From Bathymodiolus brooksi (Eukaryota > Mollusca > Bivalvia > Mytilida > Modiolidae), in contig OY804577.1 in the NCBI GenBank assembly GCA_963680875.1, positions 106,527,906 through 106,591,905 of the forward strand: a DNA stretch of 64,000 bases, read 5' to 3'. The notes under the pieces are model-generated. The model was not told the origin of the DNA, did no database searches, and saw only the letters and a program-made list of their open reading frames with translations. Positions 12,201 through 26,250 of this stretch are shown here, one piece after another (the first letter of the stretch is position 1; each line of letters starts with the position of its first letter). Made by a program: the position numbers and the translations under genes.

Positions 12201-15200
12201 ACAGTACAGTATATGTCAGGGTTAATAGATGACAACATAATAACGAACAGTACAGTATATAGCAGGGTTAATAGATGACAACATAATCACGAACAGTACA
12301 GTATATAGCAGGGTTAATAGATGACAACATAATCACGAACAGTACAGTATATAGCAGGGTTAATAGATGACAACATAATCACGAACAGTACAGTATATAG
12401 CAGGGTTAATAGATGACAACATAATAACGAACAGTACAGTATATGTCAGGGTTAATAGATGACAACATAATCACGAACAGTACAGTATATGTCAAGGTTA
12501 ATAGATGACAACATAATCACGAACAGTACAGTATATAGCAGGGTTAATAGATGACAACATAATCACGAACAGTACAGTATATAGCAGGGTTAATAGATGA
12601 CAACATAATCACGAACAGTACAGTATATAGCAGGGTTAATAGATGACAACATAATCACGAACAGTACAGTATATAGCAGGGTTAATAGATGACAACATAA
12701 TCACGAACAGTACAGTATATAGCAGGGTTAATAGATGACAACATAATCACGAACAGTACAGTATATAGCAGGGTTAATAGATGACAACATAATCACGAAC
12801 AGTACAGTATATAGCAGGGTTAATAGATGACAACATAATCACGAACAGTACAGTATATGTCAGGGTTAATAGATGACAACATAATAACGAACAGTACAGT
12901 ATATAGCAGGGTTAATAGATGACAACATAATCACGAACAGTACAGTATATAGCAGGGTTAATAGATGACAACATAATCACGAACAGTACAGTATATAGCA
13001 GGGTTTATAGATGACAACATAATCACGAACAGTACAGTATATAGCATGGTTAATAGATGACAACATAATCACGAACAGTACAGTATATAGCAGGGTTTAT
13101 AGATGATAACATAATCACGAACAGTACAGTATATAGCAGGGTTAATAGATGACAACATAATCACGAACAGTACAGTATATGTCAGGGTTAATAGATGACA
13201 ACATAATAACGAACAGTACAGTATATAGCAGGGTTAATAGATGACAACATAATCACGAACAGTACAGTATATGGCAGGGTTAATAGATGACAACATAATA
13301 ACGAACAGTACAGTATATAGCAGGGTTAATAAATGACAACATAATCACGAACAGTACAGTATATAGCAGGGTTAATAGATGACAACATAATCACGAACAG
13401 TACAGTATATGGCAGGGTTAATAGATGACAACATAATCACGAACAGTACAGTATATAGCAGGGTTAATAGATGACAACATAATCACGAACAGTACAGTAT
13501 ATGTCAGGGTTAATAGATGACAACATAATCACGAACAGTACAGTATATAGCAGGGTTAATAGATGACATCATAATCACGAACAGTACAGTATATAGCAGG
13601 GTTAATAGATGACAACATAATCACGAACAGTACAGTATATGTCAGGGTTAATAGATGACAACATAATCACGAACAGTACAGTATATAGCAGGGTTAATAG
13701 ATGACAACATAATCACGAACAGTACAGTATATAGCAGGGTTAATAGATGACAACATAATCACGAACAGTACAGTATATAGCAGGGTTAATAGATGACAAC
13801 ATAATCACGAACAGTACAGTATATGTCAGGGTTAATAGATGACAACATAATCACGAACAGTACAGTATATAGCATGGTTAATAGATGACAACATAATCAC
13901 GAACAGTACAGTATATAGCAGGGTTTATAGATGACAACATAATCACGAACAGTACAGTATATAGCAGGGTTAATAGATGACAACATAATCACGAACAGTA
14001 CAGTATATAGCAGGGTTAATAGATGACAACATAATCACGAACAGTACAGTATATAGCAGGATTAATAGATGACAACATAATCACGAACAGTACAGTATAT
14101 GTCAGGGTTAATAGATGACAACATAATCACGAACAGTACAGTATATAGCAGGGTTAATAGATGACAACATAATCACGAACAGTACAGTATATAGCAGGGT
14201 TAATAGATGACAACATAATCACGAACAGTACAGTATATATCAGGGTTTATAGATGACAACATAATCACGAACAGTACAGTATATGTCAGGGTTAATAGAT
14301 GACAACATAATCACGAACAGTACAGTATATAGCAGGGTTAATAGATGACAACATAATCACGAACGGTAGAGTATATAGCAGGGTTTATAGATGACAACAT
14401 AATCACGAACAGTACAGTATATGTCAGGGTTAATAGATGACAACATAATCACGAACAGTACAGTATATAGCATGGTTAATAGATGACAACATAATCACGA
14501 ACAGCACAGTATATAGCAGGGTTAATAGATGACAACATAATCACGAACAGTACAGTATATGTCAGGGTTAATAGATGACAACATAATCACGAACAGTACA
14601 GTATATAGCAGGGTTAATAGATGACAACATAATCACGAACAGTACAGTATATAGCAGGGTTAATAGATGACAACATAATCACGAACAGTACAGTATATAG
14701 CAGGGTTAATAGATGACAACATAATCACGAACAGTACAGTATATAGCATGGTTAATAGATGACAACATAATCACGAACAGTACAGTATATAGCAGGGTTA
14801 ATAGATGACAACATAATCACGAACAGTACAGTATATGTCAGGGTTAATAGATGACAACATAATAACGAACAGTACAGTATATAGCAGGGTTAATAGATGA
14901 CAACATAATCACGAACAGTACAGTATATAGCAGGGTTAATAGATGACAACATAATCACGAACAGTACAGTATATAGCAGGGTTTATAGATGACAACATAA
15001 TCACGAACAGTACAGTATATAGCATGGTTAATAGATGACAACATAATCACGAACAGTACAGTATATAGCAGGGTTTATAGATGATAACATAATCACGAAC
15101 AGTACAGTATATAGCAGGGTTAATAGATGACAACATAATCACGAACAGTACAGTATATGTCAGGGTTAATAGATGACAACATAATAACGAACAGTACAGT

Positions 15201-18200
15201 ATATAGCAGGGTTAATAGATGACAACATAATCACGAACAGTACAGTATATAGCAGGGTTAATAGATGACAACATAATCACGAACAGTACAGTATATAGCA
15301 GGGTTAATAGATGACAACATAATCACGAACAGTACAGTATATGGCAGGGTTAATAGATGACAACATAATAACGAACAGTACAGTATATAGCAGGGTTAAT
15401 AGATGACAACATAATCACGAACAGTACAGTATATAGCAGGGTTAATAGATGACAACATAATCACGAACAGTACAGTATATGGCAGGGTTAATAGATGACA
15501 ACATAATCACGAACAGTACAGTATATAGCAGGGTTAATAGATGACAACATAATCACGAACAGTACAGTATATGTCAGGGTTAATAGATGACAACATAATC
15601 ACGAACAGTACAGTATATAGCAGGGTTAATAGATGACATCATAATCACGAACAGTACAGTATATAGCAGGGTTAATAGATGACAACATAATCACGAACAG
15701 TACAGTATATGTCAGGGTTAATAGATGACAACATAATCACGAACAGTACAGTATATAGCAGGGTTAATAGATGACAACATAATCACGAACAGTACAGTAT
15801 ATAGCAGGGTTAATAGATGACAACATAATCACGAACAGTACAGTATATAGCAGGGTTAATAGATGACAACATAATCACGAACAGTACAGTATATGTCAGG
15901 GTTAATAGATGACAACATAATCACGAACAGTACAGTATATAGCATGGTTAATAGATGACAACATAATCACGAACAGTACAGTATATAGCAGGGTTTATAG
16001 ATGACAACATAATCACGAACAGTACAGTATATAGCAGGGTTAATAGATGACAACATAATCACGAACAGTACAGTATATAGCAGGGTTAATAGATGACAAC
16101 ATAATCACGAACAGTACAGTATATAGCAGGATTAATAGATGACAACATAATTACGAACAGTACAGTATATGTCAGGGTTAATAGATGACAACATAATCAC
16201 GAACAGTACAGTATATAGCAGGGTTAATAGATGACAACATAATCACGAACAGTACAGTATATAGCAGGGTTAATAGATGACAACATAATCACGAACAGTA
16301 CAGTATATATCAGGGTTTATAGATGACAACATAATCACGAACAGTACAGTATATGTCAGGGTTAATAGATGACAACATAATCACGAACAGTACAGTATAT
16401 AGCAGGGTTAATAGATGACAACATAATCACGAACGGTACAGTATATAGCAGGGTTTATAGATGACAACATAATCACGAACAGTACAGTATATGTCAGGGT
16501 TAATAGATGACAACATAATCACGAACAGTACAGTATATAGCATGGTTAATAGATGACAACATAATCACGAACAGCACAGTATATAGCAGGGTTAATAGAT
16601 GACAACATAATCACGAACAGTACAGTATATGTCAGGGTTAATAGATGACAACATAATCACGAACAGTACAGTATATAGCAGGGTTAATAGATGACAACAT
16701 AATCACGAACAGTACAGTATATAGCAGGGTTAATAGATGACAACATAATCACGAACAGTACAGTATATAGCAGGGTTAATAGATGACAACATAATCACGA
16801 ACAGTACAGTATATGTCAGGGTTAATAGATGACAACATAATCACGAACAGTACAGTATATAGCATGGTTAATAGATGACAACATAATCACGAACAGTACA
16901 GTATATAGCAGGGTTTATAGATGACAACATAATCACGAACAGTACAGTATATAGCAGGGTTAATAGATGACAACATAATCACGAACAGTACAGTATATAG
17001 CAGGGTTAATAGATGACAACATAATCACGAACAGTACAGTATATAGCAGGGTTAATAGATGACAACATAATCACGAACAGTACAGTATATGTCAGGGTTA
17101 ATAGATGACAACATAATCACGAACAGTACAGTATATAGCAGGGTTAATAGATGACAACATAATCACGAACAGTACAGTATATAGCAGGGTTAATAGATGA
17201 CAACATAATCACGAACAGTACAGTATATATCAGGGTTTATAGATGACAACATAATCACGAACAGTACAGTATATGTCAGGGTTAATAGATGACAACATAA
17301 TCACGAACAGTACAGTATATAGCGGGGTTAATAGATGACAACATAATCACGAACGGTACAGTATATAGCAGGGTTTATAGATGACAACATAATCACGAAC
17401 AGTACAGTATATGTCAGGTTAATAGATGACAACACAATCACGAACAGTACAGTATATAGCATGGTTAATAGATGACAACATAATCACGAACAGCACAGTA
17501 TATAGCAGGGTTAATAGATGACAACATAATCACGAACAGTACAGTATATGTCAGGGTTAATAGATGACAACATAATCACGAACAGTACAGTATATAGCAG
17601 GGTTAATAGATGACAACATAATCACGAACAGTACAGTATATAGCAGGGTTAATAGATGACAACATAATCACGAACAGTACAGTATATATCAGGGTTTATA
17701 GATGACAACATAATCACGAACAGTACAGTATATGTCAGGGTTAATAGATGACAACATAATCACGAACAGTACAGTATATAGCAGGGTTAATAGATGACAA
17801 CATAATCACGAACGGTACAGTATATAGCAGGGTTTATAGATGACAACATAATCACGAACAGTACAGTATATGTCAGGGTTAATAGATGACAACATAATCA
17901 CGAACAGTACAGTATATAGCATGGTTAATAGATGACAACATAATCACGAACAGTACAGTATATAGCAGGGTTAATAGATGACAACATAATCACGAACGGT
18001 ACAGTATATAGCAGGGTTTATAGATGACAACATAATCACGAACAGTACAGTATATGTCAGGGTTAATAGATGACAACATAATCACGAACAGTACAGTATA
18101 TAGCATGGTTAATAGATGACAACATAATCACGAACAGCACAGTATATAGCAGGGTTAATAGATGACAACATAATCACGAACAGTACAGTATATGTAAGGG

Positions 18201-20602
18201 TTAATAGATGACAACATAATCACGAACAGTACAGTATATGTCAGGGTTAATAGATGACAACATAATCACGAACAGTACAGTATATAGCAGGGTTAATAGA
18301 TGACAACATAATCACGAACAGTACAGTATATAGCAGGGTTAATAGATGACAACATAATCACGAACAGTACAGTATATATCAGGGTTTATAGATGACAACA
18401 TAATCACGAACAGTACAGTATATGTCAGGGTTAATAGATGACAACATAATCACGAACAGTACAGTATATAGCATGGTTAATAGATGACAACATAATCACG
18501 AACGGTACAGTATATAGCAGGGTTTATAGATGACAACATAATCACGAACAGTACAGTATATGTCAGGGTTAATAGATGACAACATAATCACGAACAGTAC
18601 AGTATATAGCATGGTTAATAGATGACAACATAATCACGAACAGCACAGTATATAGCAGGGTTAATAGATGACAACATAATCACGAACAGTACAGTATATG
18701 TCAGGGTTAATAGATGACAACATAATCACGAACAGTACAGTATATAGCAGGGTTAATAGATGACAACATAATCACGAACAGTACAGTATATAGCAGGGTT
18801 AATAGATGACAACATAATCACGAACAGTACAGTATATATCAGGGTTTATAGATGACAACATAATCACGAACAGTACAGTATATGTCAGGGTTAATAGATG
18901 ACAACATAATCACGAACAGTACAGTATATAGCAGGGTTAATAGATGACAACATAATCACGAACGGTACAGTATATAGCAGGGTTTATAGATGACAACATA
19001 ATCACGAACAGTACAGTATATGTCAGGGTTAATAGATGACAACATAATCACGAACAGTACAGTATATAGCATGGTTAATAGATGACAACATAATCACGAA
19101 CAGCACAGTATATAGCAGGGTTAATAGATGACAACATAATCACGAACAGTACAGTATATAGCAGGGTTAATAGATGACAACATAATCACGAACAGTACAG
19201 TATATAGCAGGGTTAATAGATGACAACATAATCACGAACAGTACAGTATATATCAGGGTTTATAGATGACAACATAATCACGAACAGTACAGTATATGTC
19301 AGGGTTAATAGATGACAACATAATCACGAACAGTACAGTATATAGCAGGGTTAATAGATGACAACATAATCACGAACGGTACAGTATATAGCAGGGTTTA
19401 TAGATGACAACATAATCACGAACAGTACAGTATATGTCAGGGTTAATAGATGACAACATAATCACGAACAGTACAGTATATAGCATGGTTAATAGATGAC
19501 AACATAATCACGAACAGCACAGTATATAGCAGGGTTAATAGATGACAACATAATCACGAACAGTACAGTATATGTAAGGGTTAATAGATGACAACATAAT
19601 CACGAACAGTACAGTATATGTCAGGGTTAATAGATGACAACATAATCACGAACAGTACAGTATATAGCAGGGTTAATAGATGACAACATAATCACGAACA
19701 GTACAGTATATAGCAGGGTTAATAAATGACAACATAATCACGAACAGTACAGTATATAGCAGGGTTAATAGATGACAACATAATCACGAACAGTACAGTA
19801 TATAGCAGGGTTAATAGATGACAACATAATCACGAACAGTACAGTATATAGCAGGGTTAATAGATGACAACATAATCACGAACAGTACAGTATATAGCAG
19901 GGTTAATAGATGACAACATAATAACGAACAGTACAGTATATAGCAGGGTTAATAGATGACAACATAATCACGAACAGTACAGTATATAGCAGGGTTAATA
20001 GATGACAACATAATCACGAACAGTACAGTATATAGCAGGGTTAATAGATGACAACATAATCACGAACAGTACAGTATATGGCACGGTTAATAGATGACAA
20101 CATAATCACGAACAGTACAGTATATAGCAGGGTTAATAGATGACAACATAATCACGAACAGTACAGTATATGTCAGGGTTAATAGATGACAACATAATCA
20201 CGAACAGTACAGTATATAGCAGGGTTAATAGATGACAACATAATCACGAACAGTACAGTATATAGCAGGGTTAATAGATGACAACATAATCACGAACAGT
20301 ACAGTATATAGCAGGGTTAATAGATGACAACATAATCACGAACAGTACAGTATATAGCAGGGTTAATAGATGACAACATAATCACGAACAGTACAGTATA
20401 TAGCAGGGTTAATAGATGACAACATAATCACGAACAGTACAGTATATAGCAGGGTTAATAGATGACAACATAATCACGAACAGTACAGTATATGGCAGGG
20501 TTAATAGATGACAACATAATCACGAACAGTACAGTATATAGCAGGGTTTATAGATGATAACATAATCACGAACAGTACAGTATATAGCAGGGTTAATAGA
20601 TG
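9246..20602 (+). repeat. 46-bp satellite, about 247 copies, with nested higher-order repeats
   Basis: The unit runs GTTAATAGATGACAACATAA then TCACGAACAGTACAGTATAT then AGCAGG. Copies are mostly identical, varying at a few fixed positions: AGC/GTC/GGC before AGG, TTAATAG/TTTATAG/TTCATAG, CAGTAC/CGGTAC/CAGCAC, GACAAC/GATAAC/GACATC, AATCACG/AATAACG, and CAGGG/CATGG. The left border has two truncated units of 26 bp (GTTATAGACATTGACAACAT); the right border breaks inside a unit at ATAGATG|CTTGTGG. Variant patterns recur at exact multiples of 46 bp, showing amplification of multi-unit blocks. A 1-bp deletion near 17417 shifts the phase once. The unit contains TAA, TAG and TGA, so no frame is open across it. 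Unique spacers are absent. Confidence 0.97.
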
Positions 20603-20822
20603 CTTGTGGTTAATTGATTACTAGCAAAGTAGATATTTTCATGTTGCATATGCATGTAAAACTATAGAGATGTGTATTTAAATAAATGAAATATTAACTT
20701 CAATCTACTAATCATGTAATTATTTCAATTGGAATTATGGAAGTGTTTTTATTTAATTTTGTCTCTTCAATGATTTTTAATTATTTGTTGTACTTTTATT
20801 TGATATGGATGTGGAATATGTT

Positions 20823-21180
20823 CTAAATAAACGCTAGAGAATACCGAAGGGGCAATGAAAAATGAACAATCCAGAGAAACTGGCAACATAGGATACACAA
20901 TACACCAGACGAAGAAAGAAAAATCCAAAAACATAACACAATATTTGTTGGACACCACTATGATGAAACACACGCAAATAACGTAAATAATACAAACAAC
21001 TGGAGGAAATTGTAATGGACATCACAACATGGAACTTAGAACGTAAAGACACAAAATAGGAAAACACAAACAGACTAAAAAGATGAGCAACACGGACCCA
21101 ATCTAAAAACTGGGGATGAACTCGTGTGCTCGCGAAGGGAAGGCAGTTCCTACTTCTTATAAGACACCCACCGTGTTACT
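20823..21180 (-). repeat. Dispersed repeat family A copy
   Basis: Begins at AATAAACGCTAGAGAATACC, then CAATCCAGAGAAACTGGCAA, TTGTTGGACACCACTATGAT, CGCAAATAACGTAAAT, ACATCACAACATGGAACTTA, GAGCAACACGGACCCAATCT and a block with GAAGGCAGTTCCTA and AAGACACCCACCGTGTTACT. The same order occurs at 21833-23340, and reversed at 32510-32900. The border motif AATAAACGYTAGAGAA is the same in five copies. Confidence 0.8.
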
Positions 21181-21189
21181 CATATATAC

Positions 21190-21832
21190 AGTCAAGTCAA
21201 GTCTGAATTCAATGTTTTATATTCTTAATATTTTCAGGGGCTGATATTGCTTTAATAATCGTGGTTTCATTTTGATGTCTTATATTCTTTCTTTTTACAT
21301 TCTGCTTTATTAATAACAATGTCAAAGTGGGAGTTTCCCGGTTTATGTCTCATTTAAGATAAACTTTCCGTTAATGTCTCATTTAAGACAAACTCTTTTG
21401 ATTTCATATTAACGAGGAACATAAAAGAAAATGAATGGTTGTTTTATATCATTGTCTATATTTTTTGCTGCTGTTATGTCAGAGAAGAAGATATTATTTA
21501 TTTTGAACTTGCCTATATTGTCATTTATTATTGAAAGAATATGTAATTCATGATTAAGACCGTATTCTGTTGAAAATGATATAAATCACAAAAGATCATA
21601 GTACATGAGAATTGTCTGCTCCATATTCAACAAGTACAGTGTCTACTACATGCGTATTTCTTGTAAAAGTCAAGCATAACCCAATACAAGAACTACCGAA
21701 TGATAAACGCATATCAGAATACAGTATTGCGATTTCATACCAGTTTGCACGATTATGGATTGGGAAGACGTTCTGTCGTGTTAAATATGAATCGCTTTTC
21801 TTCATTTCTCCCAATTGTAAACGTGCAATTAA
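21190..21832. other. No supported feature
   Basis: Opposing open frames of about 70 codons at 21596-21836 overlap each other and have no family likeness. Confidence 0.45.
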
Positions 21833-23340
21833 ATAAACGTTAGAGAATGTCGAAGGGGAAATTCAAATGAACAATCCAGAGAAACTGGCAACACAGTGCA
21901 CAAAAGACGACGAAAAACACAGCAAAAACAAAACACACTATGTACTGGACACTACTACACACAAACAAAACACACTATGTACGGGACACTACTACACACA
22001 AACAAAACACACTATGTACTGGACACTACTACACAAAAACAAAACACACTATGTACTGGACACTACTACACACAAACAAAACACACTATGTACTGGACAC
22101 TACTACACACACACAAAACACACTATGTACTGGACACTACTACACAAAAACAAAACACACTATGTACTGGACACTACTACACACAAAAAAAACACACTAT
22201 GTACTGGACACTACTACACACAAACAAAACACACTATGTACTGGACACTACTACACACAAACAAAACACACTATGTACTGGACACTACTACACACAAACA
22301 AAACACACTATGTATTGGACACTACTACACACAAACAAAGCACACTATGTACTGGACACTACTACACACAAACAAAACACACTATGTACTGGACACTACT
22401 ACACACAAACAAAACACACTATGTACTGGACACTACTACACACAAACAAAACACACTATGTACTGGACACTACTACACACAAACAAAACACACTATGTAC
22501 TGGACACTACTACACACAAACAAAACACACTATGTACTGGACACTACTACAAACAAACAAAACACACTATGTACTGGACACTACTACACACAAACAAAAC
22601 ACACTATGTACTGGACACTACTACACACAAACAAAACACACTATGTACTGGACACTACTACACAAAAACAAAACACACTATGTACTGGACACTACTACAC
22701 ACAAACAAAACACACTATGTACTGGACACTACTACACACAAACAAAACACACTATGTACTGGACACTACTACACACAAACAAAACACACTATGTACTGGA
22801 CACTACTACACACAAGCAAAACACACTATGTACTGGACACTACTACACACAAACAAAACACACTATGTACTGGACACTACTACACAAAAACAAAACACAC
22901 TATGTACTGGACACTACTACACACAAACAAAACACACTATGTACTGGACACTACTACACAAAAACAAAACACACTATGTACTGGACACTACTACACACTA
23001 TGTACTGGACACTACTACACACAAACAAAACACACTATGTACTGGACACTACTACACACAAACAAAACACACTATGTACTGGACACTACTACACACAAAC
23101 AAAACACACTATGTACTGGACACTACTACACAAAACCAAACACAAATAACGTAAATAAGACATGATCCTTCCTACAAACAACTGGAGGTAAAGACGAACC
23201 GAATATCGTTTTTATGCGAATTCGTAACGGTCATCATAACATGGAACTCAGAATGTAAAGACATATAATAGGACTGCACAAAAAAATAAAAAGATGAGCA
23301 ATACGGATCCCACCAAAAACCGGAGATGTACTCGGGTCCT
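21833..23340 (-). repeat. Dispersed repeat family A copy, expanded by an internal 37-bp array
   Basis: The left part (AATAAACGTTAGAGAATGTC to CAACACAGTGCACAAAAGAC) and the right part (CAAATAACGTAAATAAGACA, CATCATAACATGGAACTCAG, GATGAGCAATACGGATCCC) match the copy at 20823-21180. Between them lies the 37-bp array, occupying the place of one TTGGACACCACTATG segment in the unexpanded copy. Confidence 0.8.
21930..23136 (+). repeat. 37-bp tandem array, about 32 copies
   Basis: Unit: CACACTATGTACTGGACACT then ACTACACACAAACAAAA. Nearly identical copies; one shortened unit near 22990 lacks the CACAAACAAAA part. Because 37 is one more than a multiple of three and the unit lacks stops, all three plus frames stay open for over 400 codons, each a shifted reading of one 37-residue repeat. 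This is a composition effect and not evidence of a gene. Confidence 0.95.
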
Positions 23341-23470
23341 AGCGGGATCCGTGTTGGTCATTATTTTAGTTTTCTGAATTGTGTTTTTTTATTATTTGTT
23401 TGTTCTGTATTTTGTGCCCAATGTTGCCTGTGTCTGTGGATTGTCCATTCGTGATTGCTACCTCGGTTTT
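23341..23470 (+). repeat. Dispersed repeat family A, partial copy in opposite orientation
   Basis: GGATCCGTGTTGGTCATTAT, GTGCCCAATGTTGCCTGTGT and GTGGATTGTCCATTCGTGAT match family A. It abuts the minus-strand copy ending at 23340, giving a head-to-head pair. Confidence 0.65.
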
Positions 23471-25925
23471 CCTTTAAGTTTATTTTCGCATATACAATGT
23501 AGTATATTCGAATTAATATGTAAAATTCGAAGGTACATTTAACTATTAATTTTATTCGAATACCCGAATATTCGATTGATCATGTCAACCTGACAATTTC
23601 TAATAATGAATCATATTCTTCCTTCCGGTTATCCAAGAAAAAAGACATTTCCGGGCTGAGCTCGTGATCATGATATTCGAGTGTATACATTTTACTGTTA
23701 ATTTACAATTCCTAAATATAGAAATTATTATTAACACTAAGGTTCATCTTCCCCAAGCAAATATGATATTAAGCTTGCATATTTACGCATTTTAAGCTTT
23801 ATTGCTCCCAAGAAACATTTTAATTAATTTTTCAGTATTTTGACTTTGTATTTGATGAAGGATAATCGAGAAACGTGACAAGGCTTTTTTTTTATTGTAC
23901 AAGAGTAAGGTTTAATTATAGCAATTATCGGTGTGTGAGTGGGGGACAGATTACATGGAATGACATATGAATTGTGCAGTAAATGAAGCAAGGTCTATTA
24001 AAGGGAAACTTCACACAAAAATTATTTTTTTATATTTTTTTCCAGATGTATAAATATGGATGTTCATATGTATGTTAGCGTTTTATTATGTTGGATAAGG
24101 GAATGAAATCGATTTTAAAATTCGGTCAACGATAGATGGGTGCCGCCATTTTGATAGCATCTCGATACCAATTACCATGTGATGTCTAAATACCACCACG
24201 CCCCAAAACAAGCGTGACAAACCGGGGTCCTCATTCAGTGTCGATATGGCTTGTCAGGCGTAATTCTTTTTATTTTTCTTATTATTCTAAATATATGAAT
24301 TTATTACACAATCACTTATTGCAGATTCACGTTTTGTTTCTATATACTTATGACAAAACAAACGAATCGGGGAAAACGATCCGTCTTTAATGAGACACAT
24401 TTACAAAAGATTTTTTTCGAAAATTGAAGAACTACGAAATTATGTGAAAAAAAAGAACGGACATCGGAACAATGCCATGAATTCGTAAAAAAAATAAAAA
24501 TAGGCATATACTACGGGGCAAAGTTGTTTTAATGATATTATTTATAAGATCGCACTTTGTAATCGATCGTTCATGCACTACAATAAAGCTACACATTAGC
24601 TAAAAGCACAGAAAGTTACAGGGTAGGAAGTCATAAAATTGAGAGGATTATGTAAACATATAATTTGTAATAGTTTTCATTTGATAATTACAGACGATGC
24701 GTATTAATACTTTTAAAGCTTATTTTACAAAACTTCAGGGTACATCTCTTACGTAATATAATAATTTGTTTATGGAAATACAATATTCGTATTCGCCAAC
24801 AGTAAAAAGATTAATCTGTTTTCATATTTTGACTGCTCTTCATCTGTTTATACCGCTCATGATCATGATCTCTTCCGAACTTTGTCTGAATGAATATCAG
24901 TGGATATCAAAATTATAGGTTAAGTTTGCTTACGGGGTTCTGAGCTGAAAAAAAAACCATATATTTATGTTTTGTGCCTTCTGGGGGTCACTGAGCGAAG
25001 AGTTTTTTTCCCTTAAACACTAATTTTGTAAACTCAGTTGCCACCCGATCTCCTAATCTTTAATTTTTAGTTCTTTAATTAAAAGTAAAACATCTTTTAT
25101 GAACATCGATCGTTAAAATTGTGAATACATATTAATTATGATGAGACAGCTATATATAGTTAGGCCAATTTGGCGCCTCTAATAATGAAAACTTATAATT
25201 TCAAGGATGATGTATACTTTTTTATCATCTAAAACATAATTACAATTATAATTGTTCCTGTTATTTCAACATTATATTTATTCTAATGTTTTAAAAATAT
25301 GTTATCTTTAATAAATAATAAACGATCTACCAACTCGTCTTGGAAAGCAAATAGTGTGTATTCAAATTCCCATTTTATTAATCCGATCAATACACAAGTT
25401 ACGCGTTGTCAAAATCATCCATTATATTTTTCAGCACATTAGCAGTAAAACAATAATGAACATAATTGCAAAAGGGATCCTACATATAGTGAATATAGGT
25501 GACCGTTGTAAAACACTCTTTCCGTTGTAAATATAAAGGAAATGAAACATTTTGTTCATTTAAAATAGTTGTTTGTCAAAAAGGTACGTATTTGTTCACT
25601 TCAGTATTTAATTTTCCAACGGTTATTAGATTTAAATTACAGTCCTCTGAGCGCTTTAAATGAACCGAATTTATCATCAGCGACCCAGATTTTAAATTTC
25701 AATCCCACAATGCATTATCGGGCTAAAACGTCACAGCCCGATGGAAAAATTAGAAATTAAAATTACAAATTTGCGATTTGCTTCGTTATTAATTTTGTTG
25801 AAATATGTCGATAAAACTTTGTGAATATATATTATATATCACCAGGAACATATTTAGCTAACATGTAAAAAATCACGAAGTTTCCTTTTAACGTTAATGA
25901 TGTTTATGTAATAATGCACTTGTTT
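23471..25925. other. Long unique AT-rich stretch with no gene found
   Basis: About 2.4 kb with no open frame above 65 codons and no repeat shared inside the window. A run of TTCGAA-type words lies at 23500-23575. A GCCGCCATTTTG motif (YY1-type, often near animal promoters) is at 24143-24154, but no transcript-like frame follows it. Confidence 0.4.
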
Positions 25926-26250
25926 CATGTTATATAATTAGCAATTGATGTCTAAATGTTTCGTTTGAATTTTGTTATTCGAAGGAACATATTCATTGTT
26001 TTGTATGTACTTGTTTCTTCCTAAAGTAATAACATGGATAATGTAGTTTTAGGACAATCGTTGTATGTGGGCAGATAATGTGGCATTCTGAATGAATCAG
26101 TATAGCAGTAACCTAATTATGTGGTTTCTGATATGTTGTCTATGTAATAACGTTTCATACCACATGTATATAATTACTAATTGATGTTGACATGTTGTCT
26201 TCTGAATTTTATGAAATGAAAGAATAGATTTGTTATTTTCTTGGTATCCA

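Noticed and set aside
9246..20602. 46-bp repeats as a CRISPR array
   Set aside because: Units are joined head to tail with no unique spacers, and the setting is animal DNA; it is a satellite.
21867..23165. Three overlapping 400-residue open frames as a repetitive protein gene
   Set aside because: All three frames are shifted readings of one 37-bp unit without stops; no promoter, splice or family evidence, and the array lies inside a dispersed element.
24138..24160. Promoter at GCCGCCATTTTG
   Set aside because: The motif is real, but nothing gene-like follows on either strand within 2 kb.
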